Below, one piece after another: positions 58,871 to 64,000 of a stretch of DNA of 64,000 nucleotides. The stretch is from contig CBDCLU010000006.1 in NCBI GenBank assembly GCA_965218765.1, positions 310,001-374,000 of the forward strand. Direction: 5' to 3'. Position numbers and translations under genes: made by a program. The notes beneath the pieces were generated by a model. The model saw nothing but the letters and a program-made list of their open reading frames with translations, was not told where the DNA came from and did not search any database. Source of the DNA: JBBPYC01 sp965218765. Lineage in GTDB: Bacteria; Pseudomonadota; Gammaproteobacteria; Burkholderiales; Burkholderiaceae_C. Positions within the stretch are counted from its first letter, which is position 1, and every line of letters begins with the position of its first letter.

Positions 58871-58928
58871 TGCTACTGAATTAGTAGCTGAATGTGATGG
58901 CTGTACCTGCGCCCACGCCACTTTTTGC
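58871..58928 (+). repeat. Dispersed repeat overlapping the dgt start
   Basis: It begins with TGCTACTGAATTAGTAGCT, whose GCTACT/AGTAGC arms form a palindrome. It ends GCGCCCACGCCACTTTTTGC, matching the order of blocks in the aroA and mccB copies. The ATG of dgt and its first ten codons lie inside the element. Confidence 0.65.
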
Positions 58929-60069
58929 TTCGAATCTGCTGGGATTGGCAGGTTATGCATGCCGTGCCGCCGATTCACGCGGTCGACGCTTTCCCGAACC
59001 CCCGCCGCCGACCCGCAGCGCGTTCCAGCGCGACCGCGACCGCATCGTGCATTCGACCGCGTTTCGCCGGCTCGTTTACAAGACGCAGGTGTTCCTGAAC
59101 CACGAAGGCGATCTGTTTCGCACGCGGCTCACGCATTCGCTTGAAGTCGCGCAGCTCGGCCGATCGATTGCGCGTGCACTGCGGCTTGAAGAAGACCTGG
59201 TCGAAGGCATCGCGCTCGCGCATGACCTGGGCCACACGCCGTTCGGCCACGCGGGGCAGGATGCGCTGAACGACTGCATGCGCGAACATGGCGGCTTCGA
59301 GCACAATTTTCAGAGCCTGCGCGTGGTCGATTCGCTCGAGCAGCGCTATCCCGCGTTCGACGGGCTGAACCTCACGTTCGAGCTGCGCGAAGGCGTCCTG
59401 AAGCACTGTTCGATCCGCAACGCGCGGCGGCTCGAAGCAGCCGAGCCCGGCGGCATCGGCCAGCGCTTTCTGCAGCGCCTGCAGCCGTCGCTGGAAGCAC
59501 AGCTGTGCAACCTCGCCGACGAGATCGCCTACAACGCGCATGACATCGATGACGGTGTGCGCTCGGGGTTGCTGACGCTGGAGCAGCTGCAGGAAATCGA
59601 GCTGTTCGATCGCTATCGGCGTGAGGCACTCGCCGAATTTCCCGCACTGGCCGGGCGGCGGCTGCTGTACGAAGCGATCCGGCGCATGCTGTCCGCACAG
59701 GTCTATGACGTGATCGACCACTCGAACGCCGCGCTGGCAGCAGCCGCGCCGGCCGACGTGCAGGCGGTGCGTCAGCTGCCGCCGCTGATCGGGTTCGGCG
59801 CTGCGATGCGGACGCAGTCGGCTGAACTGAAGGCGTTCCTGCATCGCAACCTGTACCGGCATCCGCAGGTGCTGCAGACCACCACCCAGGCACAGCAGGT
59901 GGTGCGCGATCTCTATGCGGCCTATCTGGCCGACCCTGCGCAACTGTCCGATGACTTTGCGGCCCGGCCGCAGCGCGAACGTGCGGTGGCCGACTACATC
60001 GCGGGAATGACCGACCGGTTCGCCGCGCATGAACACGAGCGCCTCAGCGGTCAGCGGTTGCTGGAATGA
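58897..60069 (+). CDS. dgt: Deoxyguanosinetriphosphate triphosphohydrolase-like protein
   Basis: HD-domain enzyme of 390 residues that hydrolyses dNTPs to deoxynucleosides and triphosphate. Metal ligands are in TRLTHSLEVAQLGRS and the HD motif AHDLGHTPFGHAGQD, with a later aspartate in DEIAYNAHDIDDG. FQRDRDRIVHSTAFRRLVYK is the N-terminal family signature. ATG 58897 lies within the repeat at 58871, so residues about 1-11 (MAVPAPTPLFA) derive from it. A start closer to the conserved domain is not available as ATG. Follows aroB by 44 bases. Confidence 0.92.
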   Translation: MAVPAPTPLFASNLLGLAGYACRAADSRGRRFPEPPPPTRSAFQRDRDRIVHSTAFRRLVYKTQVFLNHEGDLFRTRLTHSLEVAQLGRSIARALRLEEDLVEGIALAHDLGHTPFGHAGQDALNDCMREHGGFEHNFQSLRVVDSLEQRYPAFDGLNLTFELREGVLKHCSIRNARRLEAAEPGGIGQRFLQRLQPSLEAQLCNLADEIAYNAHDIDDGVRSGLLTLEQLQEIELFDRYRREALAEFPALAGRRLLYEAIRRMLSAQVYDVIDHSNAALAAAAPADVQAVRQLPPLIGFGAAMRTQSAELKAFLHRNLYRHPQVLQTTTQAQQVVRDLYAAYLADPAQLSDDFAARPQRERAVADYIAGMTDRFAAHEHERLSGQRLLE

Positions 60070-60074
60070 ACTCG

Positions 60075-60158
60075 CCCCCAGGCTTCGCTCCCTGCGGTCG
60101 GCTCCCGCCTTCCCCCTGCCGGGGGCGGCGCCTGCGGCCTGGCGAAGCCAGCTCCGCG
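60075..60158 (-). repeat. REP-like element, copy C
   Basis: Read on the minus strand it is CCGCGGAGCTGGCTTCGCCA, then GGCCGCAGGCGCCGCCCCCG, GAGCCGACCGCAGGGAGCGA and AGCCTGGGG: the same element as A1, A2 and B, in inverse orientation, between dgt and the MFS gene. Confidence 0.8.
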
Positions 60159-60228
60159 GCCCCTGCTGGAACTGAAGCGCTCTGGCTCTGTCTGCGGGCG
60201 ATCTCGGCGGGTAACGGCTCCTCCAGCG

Positions 60229-61500
60229 ATGACTGAGGCTGCGGAAGCTCAGGCGCTGCAAGGTCGGATCGATCCCGCGCTGATCGTGATCGCCGCCGGC
60301 GTCAGCGCGGCGTTGCATGTGGGCAAGCTGCCGCCGGCGCTTCCGGCGCTGCGCGACGCGCTCGGGCTCACGCTGCTGCAGGCCGGCTTCATGCTGTCGC
60401 TGGTGCAGTTCGCGGGCATGGCGCTGGGCATCTTCGTCGGGCTCGGGGCGGACACGCTGGGGTTGCGGCGCAGCATGCTTGCGGGCCTCGTCACGTTGTC
60501 GGCGGCCGGCGCGGCGGGCGGCTTCGCGACCGACCCGACGATGCTGCTGGGCTTGCGCGCGATTGAGGGCTTCGGCTTTCTGCTTGCATCGATGCCGGGC
60601 CCGAGCCTGATTCGGCAGTTGGTGCCGGCGGACCGGCTGAGCGCGACGCTCGGCTTATGGGGCACCTATATGCCGTTCGGCACCGCGCTCGCGCTGCTGG
60701 CCGGCTCGCTCGTGCTCGGCCATCTGAGCTGGCCGGTCTGGTGGTGGTTGATCGCGGCGCAGTCGGGGCTGGTCGCGCTCTGGTTTTGGCAGTCGGTGCC
60801 GTCGGATGCCGACCGCGTGCAGGCACGGGCAGCGCATGCCGCAGGGATCGTCACGCCGGACGCACGCCGGTCGTTGCCCGGCTGGCGCGCGCGGCTGCTC
60901 GCAACGCTCGGCGCACGCGGCCCGTGGCTGGTCGCGCTGTGCTTCGCGGTCTATTCATCGCAGTGGCTTGCGGTGATCGGCTTTCTGCCGTCGATCTACC
61001 TGGCCGCCGGCATCGGCAGCGGCGCGACCGGCGCACTCACGGCGCTGGCTGCGGCCGTCAACATGATCGGCAACATCGCAGCCGGCCGGCTGCTGCAGCG
61101 CGGCGCGCGGCCGCAATGGCTGCTGTGGGCGGGCTATGCAGCGATGATGGCCGGCGCGGCGGCCACTTTCGCGCAGGTCGGTGCGGGCACGCCGCCGTTC
61201 GGCCTGCGCTACGGCGGCGTGCTGGTGTTCTCGATGCTCGGCGGCATGATCCCAGCCACGTTGTTCGCGCTCGCGGTGCGCCGCGCACCGAGCGAGGACA
61301 CCGTCTCCACCACGGTCGGCTGGATGCAGCAGTGGTCGTCGATCGGCCAGTTCGCCGGGCCGCCGCTGGTCGCTGCGTTGGCCGCCGAGGTCGGCGGCTG
61401 GCAATGGACCTGGGCTGCGACCGGCGCCTGCGCGCTGCTGGGCATGGCACTCGCCGCGCTGCTGGCCGAGCACGCTCAGCCGAACGGGAACCCGCAATGA
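60229..61500 (+). CDS. MFS transporter
   Basis: A 423-residue permease with about twelve hydrophobic segments. The loop after helix 2 reads GLGADTLGLRRSMLAG, a version of the MFS GxxxDrxGrr signature, and TYMPFGTALALLAGSLVLG is in the first half. It resembles CynX/NimT-like or general drug/metabolite:H+ carriers, but no substrate can be assigned. The ATG at 60229 gives a short acidic N-terminus. Its stop overlaps the next ATG (ATGA), so transporter and methyltransferase are translated together. Confidence 0.85.
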   Translation: MTEAAEAQALQGRIDPALIVIAAGVSAALHVGKLPPALPALRDALGLTLLQAGFMLSLVQFAGMALGIFVGLGADTLGLRRSMLAGLVTLSAAGAAGGFATDPTMLLGLRAIEGFGFLLASMPGPSLIRQLVPADRLSATLGLWGTYMPFGTALALLAGSLVLGHLSWPVWWWLIAAQSGLVALWFWQSVPSDADRVQARAAHAAGIVTPDARRSLPGWRARLLATLGARGPWLVALCFAVYSSQWLAVIGFLPSIYLAAGIGSGATGALTALAAAVNMIGNIAAGRLLQRGARPQWLLWAGYAAMMAGAAATFAQVGAGTPPFGLRYGGVLVFSMLGGMIPATLFALAVRRAPSEDTVSTTVGWMQQWSSIGQFAGPPLVAALAAEVGGWQWTWAATGACALLGMALAALLAEHAQPNGNPQ

Positions 61501-62414
61501 AAACGAAGCACAGGCACAGCGACGACAGAGCTGCCACGCCGCCCGCGCTGCCGGACGAGATTCGCCCGGACCAGTCGATCGAGCTGCTCAAGGAGCTGCA
61601 CATCCTGACCCGCGACGCGCGGCTGAACCAGGATTCGCGCCGCAAGCTCAAGCAGGTCCAGCACCTGTATCGGTTCATCGAGAAACTGCTGCTTGAGCTC
61701 GATGGGCCGGCAGCGGGCAGCGGCGGCATCACGCTGGCCGACCACGGCGCGGGCAAGTCGTATCTGGGCTTCATCCTGTACGACCTGTTTTTCAAGTCAC
61801 GTGCGGGCGGCACCATCTACGGCATCGAGACGCGCGCGGAACTGGTCGAACGCTCGCAGCAACTGGCTGCGCGGCTCGGGTTCGAGCGCATGCGGTTCGT
61901 GAACACCAGCGTGGCCGAATCGATCCGGTCCACCCGGTTGCCCGAGCACATCGACATCGTGACCGCGCTGCACGCGTGCGACACCGCAACCGACGATGCG
62001 ATCGCGTTCGGCCTGGCCAAGCAGGCAACGTTCATGGTGCTGGTGCCGTGCTGCCAGGCAGAAATAGCTCGGGCGCTCGGCGGTGGCAAGGCGCTGGCGT
62101 TGTCGCGCACCCCGCTGGCCGAACTCTGGCGCCACCCGCTGCACACGCGCGAGCTGGGCAGCCAGTTGACCAACGTGCTGCGCTGCCTGTATCTGGAAGC
62201 CTGCGGCTACTCGGTCAGCGTGACCGAACTGGTCGGCTGGGAGCACAGCCTGAAAAATGAATTGATCATCGCGCGCCGCACCGGCAAAAGGAAACGCAGT
62301 GCGGCCGAGCGGCTGCGTGCGATCGCTGATGAATTCGGGCTGTCCGGGCTGCTGCCGATCCGCTTTCCCGAGCTGCCCGCGTCCGCTGCGACGACACCCG
62401 GCCCGATGTGCTGA
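61497..62414 (+). CDS. Class I SAM-dependent methyltransferase
   Basis: A 305-residue protein. The SAM-binding motif I is LADHGAGKSYLGFILYDLFF, the acidic end of strand 2 is IYGIETRAELVERSQQLAAR, and IVTALHACDTATDDAIAFGL and VLVPCCQAEIARAL follow. The last two are typical of the Methyltransf_32 group (GSTCD-like), whose substrate is uncertain and possibly RNA. A hydrophilic N-terminal 60 residues precede the domain. Overlaps the GTG of the next gene by seven bases. Function beyond methyl transfer is unknown. Confidence 0.82.
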   Translation: MKTKHRHSDDRAATPPALPDEIRPDQSIELLKELHILTRDARLNQDSRRKLKQVQHLYRFIEKLLLELDGPAAGSGGITLADHGAGKSYLGFILYDLFFKSRAGGTIYGIETRAELVERSQQLAARLGFERMRFVNTSVAESIRSTRLPEHIDIVTALHACDTATDDAIAFGLAKQATFMVLVPCCQAEIARALGGGKALALSRTPLAELWRHPLHTRELGSQLTNVLRCLYLEACGYSVSVTELVGWEHSLKNELIIARRTGKRKRSAAERLRAIADEFGLSGLLPIRFPELPASAATTPGPMC

Positions 62415-63637
62415 ACGCGCTCTGGCTCGGCTTCTTCGTCGTCGCCGCGATCAGCGCGTTCGGCCGCTGGCTGGTCGCGGGCGACGCGGCCGTGTTCGCG
62501 CAGATGGTCGAGAGCCTGTTTGCGATGGCCAGGCTGTCGGTCGAGGTGATGCTCGTGCTGTTCGGCACGTTGACGCTGTGGCTCGGCTTCCTGCGCATCG
62601 CGGAAAAAAGCGGTCTGGTCGCGGCCATCGCCCGCGCGCTCGGCCCGTTGTTCAGGCGCCTGCTGCCCGAGGTGCCGCCCGGCCATCCGTCGCTCGGCCT
62701 GATCACGTTGAGCTTCGTCGCCAACACGCTCGGCCTCGACAGCGCGGCGACGCCGATCGGCCTGAAAGCGATGCGCGCGCTGCAGGACATCAACCCGAGC
62801 GCGACCGATGCGAGCAACGCGCAGATCCTGTTCATGGTGCTGAACGCATCGGCGCCGACGCTGCTGCCCGTCACGATCTTCATGTACCGCGCGCAGGCCG
62901 GTGCGGCCGACCCGGCGCTGGTGTTCTTGCCGATCCTGCTCGCGACCTGCACCTCGACGCTGGTGGGGCTGCTGGTGGTGGGGCGGGTCCAGCGGCTGCG
63001 CCTGAGCGACCCGGTCGTGCTTGCCTATCTGCTGCCGGCAGCAACGCTGTTCGCGGGCTTCGTTGCGCTGCTCGCCACCTTGTCGTCGGCCGCGATCGCA
63101 TCGCTGTCGTCGCTGCTCGGCAACTTGGTGCTGTTTTCGCTGATCCTGCTGTTCCTGTTGGTCGGTGCGTTCAGAAAAGTGCCGGTCTACGAAGCGTTCA
63201 TCGAAGGCGCGAAGGAAGGCTTTGCGGTCGCGCGCGACCTGCTGCCCTACCTGATCGCGATGCTCTGTGCGATCGGCGTGCTGCGTGCTTCGGGCGCGCT
63301 CGACTTCGCGCTCGAAGGGATTCGCTGGCTGGTCGGTCTGACGGGCTGGGACACGCGTTTTGTCGATGCGTTGCCGACCGCGCTCGTGAAACCGTTTTCC
63401 GGCAGCGCGGCGCGTGCGATCCTGCTCGAGACGATGCACGCGCAGGGCGTCGACAGCTTCGGCGCGCGGCTCGCGGCGGTGATCCAGGGCAGTACCGAGA
63501 CCACGTTCTACGTGCTCGCGGTCTATTTCGGCGCGGTCGGCATCAGGCGCACGCGGCATGCGGTCGCCTGTTCGCTGATCGCGGAGCAGGCGGGGGTGCT
63601 GGCAGCGATCGGGATTTGTTACTGGTTTTACGGCTAG
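62408..63637 (+). CDS. Nucleoside-recognition domain membrane protein (SpmA-SpmB-like)
   Basis: A 409-residue protein with about ten hydrophobic segments, made of two related halves like Bacillus SpmA and SpmB joined. The first half contains FVANTLGLDSAATPIGLKAM and FMVLNASAPTLLPVTIFMYR. The second has YLIAMLCAIGVLRASGALDF, VKPFSGSAARAILLETMH and IQGSTETTFYVLAVYFGAVG. These gate or nucleoside-recognition segments are conserved, but no transport substrate is known. It starts at GTG 62408 within the end of the methyltransferase gene. Confidence 0.85.
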   Translation: MLNALWLGFFVVAAISAFGRWLVAGDAAVFAQMVESLFAMARLSVEVMLVLFGTLTLWLGFLRIAEKSGLVAAIARALGPLFRRLLPEVPPGHPSLGLITLSFVANTLGLDSAATPIGLKAMRALQDINPSATDASNAQILFMVLNASAPTLLPVTIFMYRAQAGAADPALVFLPILLATCTSTLVGLLVVGRVQRLRLSDPVVLAYLLPAATLFAGFVALLATLSSAAIASLSSLLGNLVLFSLILLFLLVGAFRKVPVYEAFIEGAKEGFAVARDLLPYLIAMLCAIGVLRASGALDFALEGIRWLVGLTGWDTRFVDALPTALVKPFSGSAARAILLETMHAQGVDSFGARLAAVIQGSTETTFYVLAVYFGAVGIRRTRHAVACSLIAEQAGVLAAIGICYWFYG

Positions 63638-63695
63638 CGCAGGATACTGGCCCCCCGGCACATCACATCAGAGACCCCTCCACCGCCTCCGTCAT

Positions 63696-64000
63696 GGCCC
63701 GCCTGCCCCGCCTGTCCGTCCCCGGCTGCCTGAACCACGTGATCCAGCGCGGGCACAACCGGCAGCCGGTATTCGTCGATGACGCGGATTACGAAACGAT
63801 GCGCTTCATGCTCGGCGAACTGGCGCGCCAGCATCGGGTCGCGCTGCACGGCTATGTGCTGACGCCCGATCATTTCCATTTGCTGGCCACGCCGGAGGAC
63901 GATGGACTGCCGCTGCTGATGCAGTCGCTCGGGCGCCGCTACGTGCGCTACTTCAACGACCGGCACGGCCGCAGCGGCACGTTGTGGGACGGGCGCTATC
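63696..64000 (+). mobile_element. REP-associated tyrosine transposase (Y1_Tnp/RAYT), 5' part, cut by the window edge
   Basis: From ATG 63696 the frame stays open to the end of the window (101 codons). The start is MARLPRLSVPGCLNHVIQRG, then GYVLTPDHFHLLATPEDDG with the HUH-type pair H-x-H, and GRRYVRYFNDRHGRSGTLWD. These match the IS200/RAYT transposase family. The catalytic tyrosine should lie beyond the edge. RAYTs are usually single-copy and move or maintain REP sequences. Four REP-like elements occur in this window, though a link is not shown. Confidence 0.85.

Noticed and set aside
62056..62110. A further copy of the 60-bp repeat in the methyltransferase gene (GAAATAGCTCGGGCGCTC)
   Set aside because: Only the TAGCT and GCGC pieces match; the GCTA head and the tail are missing, and the encoded CCQAEIARAL is conserved family sequence.
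62207..63661. A 484-codon minus-strand frame across the nucleoside-recognition gene
   Set aside because: Antisense shadow with highly charged low-complexity sequence and no family signature.
1..64000. CRISPR arrays, rRNA or tRNA genes, prophage or conjugative modules
   Set aside because: No regularly spaced repeats, no cloverleaf or rRNA landmarks and no phage structural genes were seen; the only mobile gene is the partial transposase at the right edge.

Overview
The window is a GC-rich, gene-dense stretch of a betaproteobacterial chromosome. Gene content and order (gyrA, pheA, tyrA, a fused aroA-cmk, rpsA, ihfB, lapA, lapB, rfaE1, hldD; ccsB, ccsA, msrP, msrQ, lysA, lptM, cyaY, PBP1a, pilMNOPQ, aroK, aroB, dgt) point to Burkholderiales. 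The AroA-cytidylate kinase fusion and the abundance of Bug/TctC-type binding proteins suggest Comamonadaceae or a close relative. The species cannot be named from sequence alone. No rRNA, tRNA, CRISPR array or prophage was seen.

Layout. 1-0.4 kb: the start of an MFS transporter and a small unknown gene. 0.75-10.1 kb: a leucine/isovalerate (liu/mcc) catabolic operon with both methylcrotonyl-CoA carboxylase subunits, an acyl-CoA dehydrogenase and a methylglutaconyl-CoA hydratase, interleaved with DinB, DUF4126, ghrA, DUF1289 and DsbA-like isomerase genes. 10.1-20.1 kb: an orphan ABC binding protein, a giant UvrA with four ATPase cassettes, an AI-2E family permease, a TctC binding protein and a ComEA-like protein. 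20.2-34.2 kb (all minus strand): heptose synthesis (hldD, rfaE1), LapA/LapB, IHF-beta, ribosomal protein S1, aromatic amino acid genes (aroA-cmk, tyrA, pheA), a DUF2059 protein and gyrA. 34.4-38.1 kb: an OmpA-family protein, two secreted proteins of unknown function and an epoxide-hydrolase-like enzyme. 38.1-46.4 kb: engB, a diheme cytochrome c, System II cytochrome c maturation (ccsB, ccsA), periplasmic methionine sulfoxide repair (msrPQ) and lysA. 46.4-60.1 kb: lptM, cyaY, PBP1a, the type IV pilus assembly operon pilMNOPQ, a large Ig-like lipoprotein inserted before aroK-aroB, and dgt. 60.2-64 kb: an MFS transporter, a methyltransferase, a nucleoside-recognition membrane protein and the start of a REP-associated tyrosine transposase.

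Most genes are core housekeeping. The unusual material sits in and between them. (1) A 41-codon leader ORF lies just before the biotin carboxylase gene. Its first 11 codons duplicate the start of that gene with mostly synonymous differences. (2) A dispersed, AT-richer repeat of about 60 bp lies between genes and also in frame inside the coding sequences of mccB, uvrA and aroA. (3) Four copies of a GC-rich, roughly 80-bp REP-like element occur, with a REP-associated transposase at the right edge. (4) UvrA is a tandem fusion. (5) A pair of secreted proteins and an Ig-like, calcium-motif lipoprotein have no known function.
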